Shown: positions 16,390 to 25,332, counted from the first letter of the stretch. The stretch is DNA of 64,000 nucleotides from Acidimicrobiales bacterium (GCA_029246685.1 JAQWMR010000016.1:931889-995888); one strand, 5' to 3'. Numbers and translations: made by a program. Notes: generated from the sequence alone by a model not told the origin.

Positions 16390-17793
16390 TCAGTCGGCGA
16401 ACCAGTTGGCGTGGAAGCCGAGCGGCACCCGAGCCTTCATCTGCACGCGGGCGACCGGTTCGGCGCTGAGATCACGGGCGTCGAGGATCACGAGCTCTGA
16501 CTGCTCGGTCACCTTGTCGGTGACGAACGACATCAGCCACCCGTCGTCCTCGGCCGAGCCGTCGGGGTCCGGGGCGAACGCATGCTCACCGCTCGTGGAG
16601 GTGTCGCTGTAGTAGTGCGTCTCGACGTTGCCCGTCTCGTGGTCGTTCTTGACCACGCCGTGGAAGTCGAACTCGAACTCCCAGCTCCGCTGCGGGCAGT
16701 AGTAGCTGTAGCGGGTCTTGCGGGTGGCGAGTGTGTCGTTGATCCGCGGGAACTCGCCCGCCCGGTCGTCGAACTGCTCGTGGTTGACGACGCCAGTGTC
16801 GAGATCGATCGTCCACTTCCAGGGGTAGGGCTCGCGAGCCGCGCCCGGATCGACGAACTCGAACCCGCCGGGCATGTCGGGCATGCGGGGAGCGTGGATC
16901 TCGATCGTGTTGCCGTGGTCCCACGCGTTGGCGATGTGAACGACATAGCAGTTGTCCGTCTCGTACCAGCGCAGATCCTCGGCGCTTCCACCCCGGGGCA
17001 GGACACCGATGCGGGTGCTGTGCTCGGGCTTCCACCCGAGCGGGCTCCCGCCGCTCAGCAGCGCGTCGAGGTCAAAGACCGCCGGCGAGTCGAAGAAGAG
17101 CGCGTAGTGCTCGGTCACCGCGAAGTCGTGCATCATGATCGGGCGCGGAATGTCGATCTCGACGGAGTTGACCAGCGCGCCGGACGCGTCGACCTCGTGG
17201 TAGCGGAGGAACGGCGCCTGGGCGCTGTAGCCGAAGAACGCCATCTCGCCGGAGACAGGATCCACCTTGGGGTGTGCGGTCATCGGGCCTTGGAGCGCAC
17301 CGCCGAAGTCCCACGTGCCGAGCGTTTCGAGCTCTCGGCTGAACTCGGTGGGAGGACCTGCCTCGAGCAGGCTGAAGTACTTTCCGGCATGGCGCACGGT
17401 GGCGGTGTTGGCGGTGTTCTTCATCATCCCCGCCTGCTCGAGCACGTCCGGCTCGGGGATCACAAAGTTGCTCATGCCGCCGTAACACGCGCGGCCGCGC
17501 TCGCGTTCGGCGAGCAGACCGGCCGACTCGATCCAGCGGTTTCGGTAGCTCGCCTTGCCGTCAGCGAGCGAGACGCCGTGGAGCATGCCGTCGCCGTCGA
17601 ACGGGTGGTAGTCGCCAAGCGGGGCGAACTGCGGATTGGGACCGGTGCGAACGAACAGGCCGCGAAGCCCGGCCGGGATCTCGCCGATCACCTCGAGGTC
17701 GGGGTCGTGGCGCTCGTCACGCGTCGGCGCCATGAGCCCTTGCAGGTGTGGCGTGTCCCAGGTGTTGACTTCGAGGTCGGTCATGGCGCCCAT
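16390..17793 (-). CDS. carotenoid cleavage oxygenase family protein
   Basis: Non-haem iron dioxygenase of the RPE65/CCD family, which cleaves carotenoids, apocarotenoids or stilbenes. The 467-residue protein starts with LRGLFVRTGPNPQF and HPFDGDGMLHG and holds the four iron-ligand histidines in the expected order: TAHPKVD (about 189), MMHDFAVTEHY (about 239), VHIANAWDHG (about 302) and a final LGFHANWF at the C-terminus. Start is ATG 17793 (MGAM) or 17784. It faces no obvious pathway partners here; the adjacent scar once held a P450. Confidence 0.93.
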   Translation of the reverse strand: MGAMTDLEVNTWDTPHLQGLMAPTRDERHDPDLEVIGEIPAGLRGLFVRTGPNPQFAPLGDYHPFDGDGMLHGVSLADGKASYRNRWIESAGLLAERERGRACYGGMSNFVIPEPDVLEQAGMMKNTANTATVRHAGKYFSLLEAGPPTEFSRELETLGTWDFGGALQGPMTAHPKVDPVSGEMAFFGYSAQAPFLRYHEVDASGALVNSVEIDIPRPIMMHDFAVTEHYALFFDSPAVFDLDALLSGGSPLGWKPEHSTRIGVLPRGGSAEDLRWYETDNCYVVHIANAWDHGNTIEIHAPRMPDMPGGFEFVDPGAAREPYPWKWTIDLDTGVVNHEQFDDRAGEFPRINDTLATRKTRYSYYCPQRSWEFEFDFHGVVKNDHETGNVETHYYSDTSTSGEHAFAPDPDGSAEDDGWLMSFVTDKVTEQSELVILDARDLSAEPVARVQMKARVPLGFHANWFAD

Positions 17794-17888
17794 CGTGGCA
17801 CGTCGCCTGACGACTGTCCCATGTACGCCGTTCAGTGGAATCGGGCTCAAATCAGTAAGATCTGCGGTCTCCGGCCGACTGGATCAGG

Positions 17889-18398
17889 GTGAACACCGAG
17901 AAGATGACGCAGAAGTGCGCAGCGATGCTCGACACCAGCGAGACGATCGTGGCAGCGGCCAAGGTCATGCCTCGCGGCGCAACACAGGAGATGATCCTCA
18001 GCGCAGCAGGAGCGGTGGCAGGCGGAACGGTCGCACCCGCGGCCGCAGGAGTCGGTGCCGTGCTCGGCAGCGCTGCCGGTCAAGGCGTCGGTGACGCCGG
18101 GCGCGATGAACGAACCGAAGCCGGCATGGATGTCGGCGGTGCCCAGCAGGTTCTTCTGGCTGTCACCGACCGCCGCGTCGTCCTCTTCGCTGTCTCCGCG
18201 TTCGGCAAGCCGAAGGAACTCACCACCGCTGTCGACCGAACCAGGATCAGGTCGGTCGCCCTCGGAGAAGCGAAACTCTTCGGCCAGACGATGGCGGAGG
18301 TCGTCATCACGCTCGATACAGGAGCCGAGGTCGGCTTCGGCGCCGCCAAAGTGCACCGGCGCGACGCAGAAGCCGTCGTCGTCGCCCTTCACGCCTGA
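17889..18398 (+). CDS. conserved hypothetical protein with PH-like C-terminal half
   Basis: A 169-residue protein not matched to a named family. The first 90 residues are Ala/Gly-rich (AGAVAGGTVAPAAAGVGAVLG). The second half has strand-rich sequence (VLLAVTDRRVVLFAVSAFG, then VDRTRIRSVALGEAKLF and EVVITLDTGAEVGFGAA), the pattern of bacterial PH-like domains that bind lipid head groups or protein partners. Codon use matches neighbours, supporting a real gene. Start GTG 17889. A short palindrome lies 20 bp beyond the stop. Confidence 0.65.
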   Translation: MNTEKMTQKCAAMLDTSETIVAAAKVMPRGATQEMILSAAGAVAGGTVAPAAAGVGAVLGSAAGQGVGDAGRDERTEAGMDVGGAQQVLLAVTDRRVVLFAVSAFGKPKELTTAVDRTRIRSVALGEAKLFGQTMAEVVITLDTGAEVGFGAAKVHRRDAEAVVVALHA

Positions 18399-18417
18399 CC
18401 AGCTCCTGTGTCGATCC

Positions 18418-18436
18418 AGTCGCGCTATGCGCGACT
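18418..18436. repeat. short palindrome AGTCGCGC-n3-GCGCGACT, copy 1
   Basis: Eight-bp perfect arms around TAT, placed between the 17889-18398 gene and a convergent chimeric gene. A nearly identical palindrome occurs at 54280-54304, also behind a gene end, so this may be a repeated terminator-like element. Confidence 0.7.
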
Positions 18437-18459
18437 CAAGCTTCAGAAAAGCAGGGGGA

Positions 18460-18936
18460 TCAGGGGTGGGCGGCTTGGATGTCGTGGAGGCGACGTCGCA
18501 TTCGCTCGGCACGGGCGGGTTCGTCGGCATAGCGGTTGTTTCGCTGGGCGAGATCGTGCGTCAGCTCGAACAGCTCGCTCTCGGAGTCGTGCGACTCGTA
18601 GCCTCGTTCGGCGCGGAACCACTCGGGTTCCGGCCGCATGCCGCCGCTGGCCCGGTCGATCAGCACCCACTCGTGCTCGCGCAGCGCAAAAACATCGCCG
18701 CGTTCCAAGACGACGGTGCGCTCCTCGCCGGCCCCGTCGCGAAGAACGATGTCGAAGCGGCCGTCGAGAACGAGGAAGAACTCGTCGGTGTCGTCGTGGG
18801 CATGCCACACGTAGTCGCCGAGCGTGTGGGCGATGCGGACGTCGTAGTCGTTCATCGTCGTGACGATACGTGGGCTGTAGAGCTCGTCGAACGAGGCGAG
18901 GGCCTCAGTCAGATTCACGGGTTGGTCTATGTCCAC
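18460..18936 (-). pseudogene. chimeric ORF: cupin N-terminus fused in frame to sulfatase C-terminus
   Basis: The open frame has no stop but joins two unrelated halves. Residues 1-84 match a small cupin (FDELYSPRIVTTMNDYDVRIA, VWHAHDDTDEFFLVLDGRFDI in two parts, LERGDVFA) lacking its last strands and closing PRG-EH motif. Residues about 85-158 (REHEWVLIDR, SELFELTHDLAQRNNRYADE) match the C-terminal tail of a type I sulfatase, where LYDL-x-DP-E-x-N-x-Y is usual. The junction is near 18684. Start is uncertain (GTG 18936, GTG 18918 or ATG 18948). The product is unlikely to have either activity. Confidence 0.7.
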
Positions 18937-18957
18937 CTGTCTACACATCTGCTTACG

Positions 18958-19479
18958 ATGACGTCCGTGCACGTCGTCCTCGTCCAGCCGGAGATTGCTC
19001 CCAACACCGGCGCGATCATCCGCCTCTGCGCTAACACCGGCGCAACGCTGCACCTCGTCGAACCGCTCGGCTTCGAACTCGGTGACCGTCTCCTCCGCCG
19101 CGGCGGGCTGGACTATCACGAGTACGCCGACATGCACGTCCACGCCGACCTCGACGCGGTCGCGGCCACCCTGACGGGACGATGGTTCGGCTTCTCCGCC
19201 CGCTCGACACGGCGCTACACGGACATCGCCTACGAGGACGACGACGTCCTCGTCTTCGGGACGGAGCGCGCTGGCCTCACGCCCGAACAGAAGGAACGCT
19301 TTCCGGCAGAGCAGTTGCTGACGATCCCGATGCTGGCCGGCAACCGCAGCATGAATCTGGCCAACGCCGTCTCCGTCGTGGTCTACGAGGCCTGGCGCCA
19401 GGCCGACTTCGCCGGCGCCGGCGCGGACCAGCCCGGGCTCACCTCGGAAACCACCGCCACCGCGCCATTCGATTCCTAG
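18958..19479 (+). CDS. trmL: tRNA (cytidine(34)-2'-O)-methyltransferase
   Basis: SPOUT methyltransferase that modifies the wobble base of tRNA-Leu. The 173-residue protein has the family start (VVLVQPEIAPNTGAIIRLCAN), the internal ADLDAVA, the FGTERAGL segment and the SAM-binding knot IPMLAGNRSMNLANAVSVVVYEAWRQ, quoted here in parts: IPMLAGNRSMNLANAV and VVVYEAWRQ. ATG 18958 agrees with family length. Its TAG stop lies in a CTAG shared with the stop of the convergent DUF2809 gene. Confidence 0.94.
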   Translation: MTSVHVVLVQPEIAPNTGAIIRLCANTGATLHLVEPLGFELGDRLLRRGGLDYHEYADMHVHADLDAVAATLTGRWFGFSARSTRRYTDIAYEDDDVLVFGTERAGLTPEQKERFPAEQLLTIPMLAGNRSMNLANAVSVVVYEAWRQADFAGAGADQPGLTSETTATAPFDS

Positions 19480-19994
19480 ATCGCTCGCTCCTCGACGAGA
19501 CGGCGCATTCCCTCACGCCACCCCGTGGGCGGGCGACCGACGGGCTCTACGCGTTCGCCGCTGGAGCGATCGGCCGACGGCCTCGGCGCGACGACCGCGC
19601 CGTCGGGATCGTCGGGATCGTCGGCGTAGCGAAGCCTGTCGAGTAACAACCAGCCGAACGCGGCGCCGACGGCGTAGCGGACGAGATCGCCCCAGAGCCA
19701 TCCCCGGCCGAGCACGAGTGCGGCCAGGTCGTTCTCCCGTAGATCCTCGAGCCACTCCGGCGTCCAGAGCTGAGACAGCTCGACCGCGATCGCGATCGCA
19801 AGACCAGCGGCCGCGAGAACCCGGCTGGGCCGATCCGGCCAGACGAACGCCAAACCGAGCACGACCGCCGTCGCCCACAACGTGTCGCCCGCGTGATCGG
19901 CGACGACGTCTGGAAGCGAGTCGATCCGTCGCGAGGCGAGACCCGCAACGAGGACAGCCGCGAGGACCGCCGCGATTCGGACCTTGGCCGGCAC
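19476..19994 (-). CDS. DUF2809/VanZ-like membrane protein
   Basis: A 172-residue membrane protein with about four membrane helices. It has the order seen in DUF2809/VanZ-like proteins: ADHAGDTLWATAVVLGLAFV, a following helix with AVELSQLWTPEWLEDLR, and LGRGWLWGDLVRYAVGAAFG. Function unknown. Start GTG 19994, five bases after the sulfatase stop, so it is the last gene of the sulfatase operon. The C-terminal 45 residues are hydrophilic and not typical of the family; a WREGMRRLVEE ending resembles the tail of sugar epimerases, so the 3' end could be another small fusion (weak). Confidence 0.75.
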   Translation of the reverse strand: MPAKVRIAAVLAAVLVAGLASRRIDSLPDVVADHAGDTLWATAVVLGLAFVWPDRPSRVLAAAGLAIAIAVELSQLWTPEWLEDLRENDLAALVLGRGWLWGDLVRYAVGAAFGWLLLDRLRYADDPDDPDGAVVAPRPSADRSSGERVEPVGRPPTGWREGMRRLVEERAI

Positions 19995-19998
19995 CGCT

Positions 19999-22299
19999 TC
20001 AGACCTTCTTCCACTCCCGCCGAGGAGTCCACACCTGCGAGTCCGGGTCGGTCTCGAGCTCCACGCAGCGAAGGCTGCCGGTAAAGGGGAACGCCCCCTC
20101 ATAGTCCTCGTAGGCGACCGGCGGGCCCCAGCTCTCGCCGACACAGAACCCTTCCTGTACCATCGAGAAGCCCATCGGGGCGATCCGCATCCGCTCGTTG
20201 CGTCCGACCTCTTCGCCGTCCACGAGGAGGCGGGCGGTCCCCCACCCTTGCTCGATCGGCTCGTACTCGACGCGGACCGCAACCTCACGGCCGACCGGTA
20301 GCGGCTCGGCACCGGCGACTTCCGTGAACTCCATGCGCAGCACGTTGTTTACGTAGCGGGGCCGACCGTTCTGGAGGAACAGCACCCACCCTCCGAGCTC
20401 CGCTCCCTGCGACGCCAGCACACCCTCGTCGTCCGCCGACTGGAGCGTCACATGGGCGGTGATCGCATGCCGGGCGTTGAGGATCCGCGGCAGCGACGGG
20501 TTCGGAATCGGTTTCGTGCCCGGGTAGTACCGGTAGACGTCGCGGTCCTCGCTGGCCGCCGGCCGCTTCGGGTCGATGAAGCGGTCGCGGCCACGATCGT
20601 CGAGCGGCAACACGTTGTGGCTGCGGGCCTCGTCCCACCACAGATCGATGAGCTCGGCGAGCTTCTCCGGGTGCTCGTCGGCGACATCGTGGGCCTGCGA
20701 GTAGTCGACGTCCTGGTGGTAGAGCTCCCACTGATCATCGTCCCAGTCCGTGCCCGCTCGGTGCCAGGTGACCGCGGTCCAGCCGTCGTGCCAGATCGCA
20801 CGACTCCCGAGCATCTCGTAGTACTGCGTGTCGCGAACCTCGCCAGCGTCCGGCTGCCGAATCGTGGACGCGAAGCTGTGACCCTCGAGCGGCATCTGGT
20901 CCACGCCGTTGACCCTCTCCGGCACCGGCAGCCCGGCGATCTCCAGCAGGGTCGGATAGACGTCGGTGACGTGGTGGTACTGGCTGCGGATCGCGCCGGC
21001 GTCGTCGATGCCCTTGGGCCAGTGGACGATCATCGGGTCGGTGTTGGCGCCCCGATGGGTGTCGCGCTTCCAGCGCTTGAACGGCGTGTTGCCTGCCTGG
21101 GACCAGCCCATCGCGTAATGCGGGTCGGTACCGGGGCCGCCGAGTTCATCGATGTCGCCGAGCATCTCCTCGATCGACTGGTTCATCGTGTTGCGGAACC
21201 GTTCGGTGTTCGTCGCGCCTCGCGGGCCGCCTTCAGAACTCGCGCCGTTGTCGGACAAGAAGACGACGAGGGTGTCGTCGAACACCTCGAGATCGCGCAT
21301 CGCGTCCACCAGCCGGCCGATCTGGGCATCGGTGTGATCGACGAATCCGGCGTAGACCTCCATCTGGCGTCGGAAGAGCCGCTGCGAATCCTCATCGAGG
21401 TCATCCCATGCCTGGACCATCTCGTTGCGGGGCGGGAGATCGCAATCGTCGGGGATGATCCCCATCGCCTTCTGCCGATCGAAGATGATCTGGCGTTCTT
21501 CGTCCCAGCCGTGATCGAACTTCCCGCGGTAGTGCTCGATGAATTCCGGTGGCGCGTGGAACGGGCAGTGCGGCGCGCCGAACGGGAGATAGAGGAAGAA
21601 CGGTCGCCCCGACGCCACCTGCTGTTGGTCGCGCAGCATGGTGATCGCCTTGTCCACGATGTCCTCACTCACGTGATACGGCGTACCCCGCTGGGTGACC
21701 TCCGGGGTGGGGATCCGGTGGTTGTCCTCGGTGAGCATCGGGTGCCACTGGTCGACCTCGCCCGGGAGGAAGCCGTAGAACCGCTCGAACCCCTGACCGA
21801 GCGGCCATCGCTCGAATGGGCCGGCCGACGTCGCCTCGGAGGTGGGAGTGAGATGCCACTTGCCAGCGACATAAGTGGAGTACCCGGACTGCTTCAGCAC
21901 CTCGGCGATCGAAGCAGCCGACTTCGGGAGAAAGGCGTTGGACCCCGGGAAGCCGGTGGCCATCTCCGCGATCACCGCGAACCCGACAGAGTGATGGTTC
22001 CGGCCCGTCAGCAGCGCGGCGCGAGTGGGCGAGCACAGCGCCGTCGTGTGGAAGTTGTTGTATCGCAGCCCGTTCGCGGCGAGTGCGGCGGTGTGCGGCG
22101 CGTCGATCGACCCGCCGTAGCAGGACAGCTGCCCGAAACCGAGGTCGTCCAGCATGATGACGACGATGTTCGGTGCGCCCTCGGGAGGACGAGCCGGCTG
22201 AGGCCAATTGGACGTGGACTCGGCCAGCGTGGCACCGATGACGCCCCCGAACTCGTGCGCAGGCGGCGGGAGGACGGTGCTCGGCGGTGGTTGGTCCAT
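19999..22299 (-). CDS. type I arylsulfatase
   Basis: Sulfatase of the alkaline-phosphatase superfamily that hydrolyses sulfate esters using a formylglycine. The 766-residue protein shows metal ligands DDLGFG (51-56), the formylglycine signature CSPTRAALLTGR with Cys at 89, KWHLTP, HCPFHAPPE, LSDNGASSEGG (metal ligands) and RWKRDTHRGA. The C-terminal 200 residues form the extra beta-domain of large bacterial arylsulfatases. No signal peptide is visible, so it may act in the cytosol. ATG 22299 is one base after the alkylsulfatase stop: same operon. CSPTR needs an oxygen-dependent formylglycine enzyme encoded elsewhere. Confidence 0.95.
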   Translation of the reverse strand: MDQPPPSTVLPPPAHEFGGVIGATLAESTSNWPQPARPPEGAPNIVVIMLDDLGFGQLSCYGGSIDAPHTAALAANGLRYNNFHTTALCSPTRAALLTGRNHHSVGFAVIAEMATGFPGSNAFLPKSAASIAEVLKQSGYSTYVAGKWHLTPTSEATSAGPFERWPLGQGFERFYGFLPGEVDQWHPMLTEDNHRIPTPEVTQRGTPYHVSEDIVDKAITMLRDQQQVASGRPFFLYLPFGAPHCPFHAPPEFIEHYRGKFDHGWDEERQIIFDRQKAMGIIPDDCDLPPRNEMVQAWDDLDEDSQRLFRRQMEVYAGFVDHTDAQIGRLVDAMRDLEVFDDTLVVFLSDNGASSEGGPRGATNTERFRNTMNQSIEEMLGDIDELGGPGTDPHYAMGWSQAGNTPFKRWKRDTHRGANTDPMIVHWPKGIDDAGAIRSQYHHVTDVYPTLLEIAGLPVPERVNGVDQMPLEGHSFASTIRQPDAGEVRDTQYYEMLGSRAIWHDGWTAVTWHRAGTDWDDDQWELYHQDVDYSQAHDVADEHPEKLAELIDLWWDEARSHNVLPLDDRGRDRFIDPKRPAASEDRDVYRYYPGTKPIPNPSLPRILNARHAITAHVTLQSADDEGVLASQGAELGGWVLFLQNGRPRYVNNVLRMEFTEVAGAEPLPVGREVAVRVEYEPIEQGWGTARLLVDGEEVGRNERMRIAPMGFSMVQEGFCVGESWGPPVAYEDYEGAFPFTGSLRCVELETDPDSQVWTPRREWKKV

Positions 22300-22300
22300 G

Positions 22301-24007
22301 TCAGCCTCCGAAGCTGGGGTGGTCGAAGCAGGCCAGGACGGCGTCAATACGGGATCGGTCGCCCGTCGTGGTCACCTGTTCGTCGTCGATTGCGCTCGCC
22401 ATCGTCGTGCGGTCCGAACAGATCGTGGCCCACGTGTCGAGATCGAGGCTCAGCTCGAGCTCGGCCCCAGTTCCATCCGTGGGAACGGCGACGTGGTGGC
22501 GAACGTGCAACCCCGCCGTGGCTCCGTCGACGAACCGCCAGCGCAGGTGGTCGTCCACACCGGCGGCGGCGGCCGGGTCGACCAGCACCCGCAGCGCGTG
22601 CACCGTGATGGACGGCTGCGCCGCGAGGACGGCACCGCGGCCGAAGACGTGCGTGCGCATACGGTCGAGCGGCACGGTGCCTTCGAGATCCAGCGCTCGG
22701 GTGAGGCACCAGTTGCGGATGTTCGCCGCGGTGCTCCGTTGGCCGACCGTCCGCAACGCCTCGGCGAGAAGCGCCCGGTCAGCCTCGTCCGTATCGGTCC
22801 GGCGTGCCAACCAGCCGCCGAGCTCCAAGGCCCAGCGCAGATCGTCGCCGTCGATCGCTGCGCGAACCTTCGAGCGAACGGCATCGGCACCGCCGAACCC
22901 GTCGATCAACCGGTCAGACCGCTCGGCGGGAGGGAGTGGGAAGAGCTGGGTCTCGTCGCCGTCGAACCAACCGACGACGCCGTGGTGGATCTGGCGCACG
23001 TGATGCTCCGCCAAGCCATAGCGCTGCCGGGTGAGCGCACCGCCTTCGTAGAGCGCCGGCAGCTGCGCGAACTCCCCGAGCTCGGCACTGGTCAGGTCCT
23101 TGTTCACCCCACGCACCGTCTGATCCCAGAGGAACTGGATCGAGTCTCGATCGAGCGTCACCTCACGTTCGATCTCGTCGCGCCCACTGAGCGGCACACC
23201 GTGAGCGCCGACGAGGTGCTCGGCCTGGAGGCCTATCAGGTGATCCAGACCGTCCAGCAGGATGCGGGGATCTCGGTACTCCTCGCCCCGAATGGCGAAG
23301 ACGTTGAACAGCGCCGGCCACGCGATGTTGTGCACGCACGTGGCGAGCTCGGGGAACCAGATCGTGATCGAGTCGTCCGCATCCGAGGGTGCCAACGTCA
23401 TCTCCACCTGGAGTCCGGCGATCGTCGTGCTGACCGAACCCTGCACCACCTCGGTGGGCGGAAGGAATCCGACGGTGTGGGGCGCATGATCAGCGCGCCG
23501 GAAGCTCTGGCCGAGACCGACGTTGATGAGGCCGTCCTCACCGTCCTCGCCGAGCAACAGGCCGAACTGGTGAATGGCGCCCCGCGACGCTGATGCCGAC
23601 AGCTCCACGCCCGTACGCTCGCGGTTCACGACGATGCGTTCGTGCCCCCAGACCGGCACGGTGTCGCCCGCGCCGGGAATCGCCGTCGTGCCGCCGACGT
23701 AGTGGGAGTGCGTGTAGATGACTGCCACCACCCGGGCATTCGTCTCCTCACGCAAGGCGTCGAGCGACCACTGCATCTCCTGGGTCGACTCGCCGGTGTC
23801 GATCGCGATCAGCCCCTCGGGACCTTCGACGAAGTTCTGGTTGGACAGGCCGTTGCCGACCACGGACCACACGCCGTCACGCACCCTGTGGACCGCTCGT
23901 TCGAACTGTCCGGTGTGATCGATGTGTGCGCGGTGGCCGCGCTGCCCGCCGGGCGCCGTGGACACCACTCCCGGGTCGGTCGAAAAGCTCGCAGGGATGT
24001 GGTTCAC
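22301..24007 (-). CDS. alkylsulfatase-like metallo-beta-lactamase-fold protein (SdsA/BDS1 type)
   Basis: A 568-residue protein with the three-part plan of alkylsulfatases. An N-terminal metallo-beta-lactamase domain (VWSVVGNGLSNQNFVEG, GLIAIDTGES, VVAVIYTHSHYVGG) is followed by a helical dimerisation domain (about 300-440) and a C-terminal SCP2-like domain. Such enzymes release sulfate from alkyl sulfates such as detergents or sulfated fatty alcohols. The zinc motif is THSHYVGG rather than the usual HxHxDH, so the Asp and third His are not in their normal place. GTG 24007 with GGAG upstream was chosen over the far longer open frame. Confidence 0.8.
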   Translation of the reverse strand: MNHIPASFSTDPGVVSTAPGGQRGHRAHIDHTGQFERAVHRVRDGVWSVVGNGLSNQNFVEGPEGLIAIDTGESTQEMQWSLDALREETNARVVAVIYTHSHYVGGTTAIPGAGDTVPVWGHERIVVNRERTGVELSASASRGAIHQFGLLLGEDGEDGLINVGLGQSFRRADHAPHTVGFLPPTEVVQGSVSTTIAGLQVEMTLAPSDADDSITIWFPELATCVHNIAWPALFNVFAIRGEEYRDPRILLDGLDHLIGLQAEHLVGAHGVPLSGRDEIEREVTLDRDSIQFLWDQTVRGVNKDLTSAELGEFAQLPALYEGGALTRQRYGLAEHHVRQIHHGVVGWFDGDETQLFPLPPAERSDRLIDGFGGADAVRSKVRAAIDGDDLRWALELGGWLARRTDTDEADRALLAEALRTVGQRSTAANIRNWCLTRALDLEGTVPLDRMRTHVFGRGAVLAAQPSITVHALRVLVDPAAAAGVDDHLRWRFVDGATAGLHVRHHVAVPTDGTGAELELSLDLDTWATICSDRTTMASAIDDEQVTTTGDRSRIDAVLACFDHPSFGG

Positions 24008-24093
24008 GGTGATCTCCAGCTCGCGGGTCAGGGCCGCGCCACCGTAGTCACCAACGCCCAGCGGCGAGGAGGGCGACCCCTCCCTGCCTCGGG

Positions 24094-25014
24094 TCAGGCA
24101 GAGTGCGCGAGCGCCAAACCTGGGCGAGGCCAGGGGATCTCGACGAGCTGCCCAGTCCCGGACATGGTGCAGATCGCGCGTGGTTCGGTACCCACGAAGC
24201 AGATGTTCGTGACGAGCAGATCTTCGAGCGGTGTGTGCTCCACCACGCTGCCATCCGGTGAGATGGACGTGATGCCACCGTCGCCAAGGGTGCCCACGCA
24301 CACCCACCCGTCACCGTCGACGGCGAGAGAGTCGAACAGCACGGCGCCGGACGCGCCGTGCAGGAGCTCGCCGCCCCCCGGGTTGATCGGGTTGGCGGCG
24401 TTCACTTCGCCGGGGCCGGTCACGGCCCAGGACCAGACCCGCCCGGTGTGGGTCTCTGCGGCGTAGAGCGCGGTTCCGTCGGGCGAGAGCCCGATGCCGT
24501 TGGGCGCATCGAGCGGGAAGACCGCTTCGGTGCACGAGGACCCGTCCGCCTTCGCGTAGTGCAGCCCAGTGCGATCGCTGGTGCGCTCGAGTCGGACGCC
24601 GTGATCGGTGAACCAGAAGCCGCCGTGGTGGTCGAACACGAGGTCGTTCGGCGCTCGCAACGGTCGCCCGGAGCTCTCGGTATAGAGCACCTCGGACTCG
24701 CCGGTGGCCAGATCGACCCGCTGTATCGAGCCGCCGGTCCAGGTGTCCGGAACTGGGCCAGGGAGGTTGATGCCCATCGAGTTGTCGAACGCGAAACAGC
24801 CGCCGTTGTTGGCGATGTAGCACTTCCCGTCCGGACCGATCGCGGCGCCGTTCGGCCCGCCGCCCAGATCAGCGATCACCTCGACCGCACCGTCGGCGGT
24901 GACTCGGGTGAGCGTGCCTCGCTCGATCTCGACGAGAACGACACTTCCGTCGGCCATGGCGATGGGGCCTTCCGGGAACAAGAGGCCTGTGGCGAGGGTA
25001 CGGATGTCCGTCAT
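24094..25014 (-). CDS. SMP-30/gluconolactonase family protein
   Basis: A 306-residue six-bladed beta-propeller lactonase. Metal ligands of the family are visible: Glu15 in LFPEGP, Asn123 in RAPNDLVFD, Asn172 in DAPNGIGLSPDG and Asp229 in FDSLAVDGDG. Such enzymes hydrolyse sugar or other lactones. It is the first gene of the minus-strand set SMP-30, alkylsulfatase, sulfatase, DUF2809, so it may act on a lactone formed during catabolism of a sulfated compound (inference). ATG 25014; the divergent hisE starts 40 bp away. Confidence 0.9.
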   Translation of the reverse strand: MTDIRTLATGLLFPEGPIAMADGSVVLVEIERGTLTRVTADGAVEVIADLGGGPNGAAIGPDGKCYIANNGGCFAFDNSMGINLPGPVPDTWTGGSIQRVDLATGESEVLYTESSGRPLRAPNDLVFDHHGGFWFTDHGVRLERTSDRTGLHYAKADGSSCTEAVFPLDAPNGIGLSPDGTALYAAETHTGRVWSWAVTGPGEVNAANPINPGGGELLHGASGAVLFDSLAVDGDGWVCVGTLGDGGITSISPDGSVVEHTPLEDLLVTNICFVGTEPRAICTMSGTGQLVEIPWPRPGLALAHSA

Positions 25015-25053
25015 GGCCGCATCCTAGGAGACCCATGCCCGTAGCGTGGAGGG

Positions 25054-25332
25054 GTGATTCTCGACGAACTCGAAGCTCTGTTGCGCGAGCGACGGAGCGC
25101 CGATCCCGCGCAGTCCTACACCGCCGCACTCCTCGCCGACCCCGATCTGGTCCAGCGCAAGATCATGGAGGAGGCATTCGAGGTGTGCCAGGAACTCGGC
25201 CGGGCGGACAACGACGCCGCACTCACCGCCGAGGAGGCGGCCGACGTGATCTACCACCTGCTCGTCGGGCTGGTGTCGGTCGACGTGCCTCTCGCCGATG
25301 TCCTCGCTGTGCTGGAAAGTCGGCGATCGTGA
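25054..25332 (+). CDS. hisE: phosphoribosyl-ATP pyrophosphohydrolase
   Basis: Second step of histidine biosynthesis, phosphoribosyl-ATP to phosphoribosyl-AMP. The 92-residue protein has the family helices with the Mg-binding E-x2-E pattern (KIMEEAFEVCQE) and EEAADVIYHLLVGL. Start is GTG 25054 directly behind GGAGG. It overlaps hisG by 4 bp (GTGA). The other his genes are not in the window, so the pathway is split on the chromosome. Confidence 0.95.
   Translation: MILDELEALLRERRSADPAQSYTAALLADPDLVQRKIMEEAFEVCQELGRADNDAALTAEEAADVIYHLLVGLVSVDVPLADVLAVLESRRS

Noticed and set aside
22301..24307. Longer start for the alkylsulfatase at 24307
   Set aside because: The extra residues are antisense-like and overlap the SMP-30 coding region; GTG 24007 has a ribosome site and fits the family.
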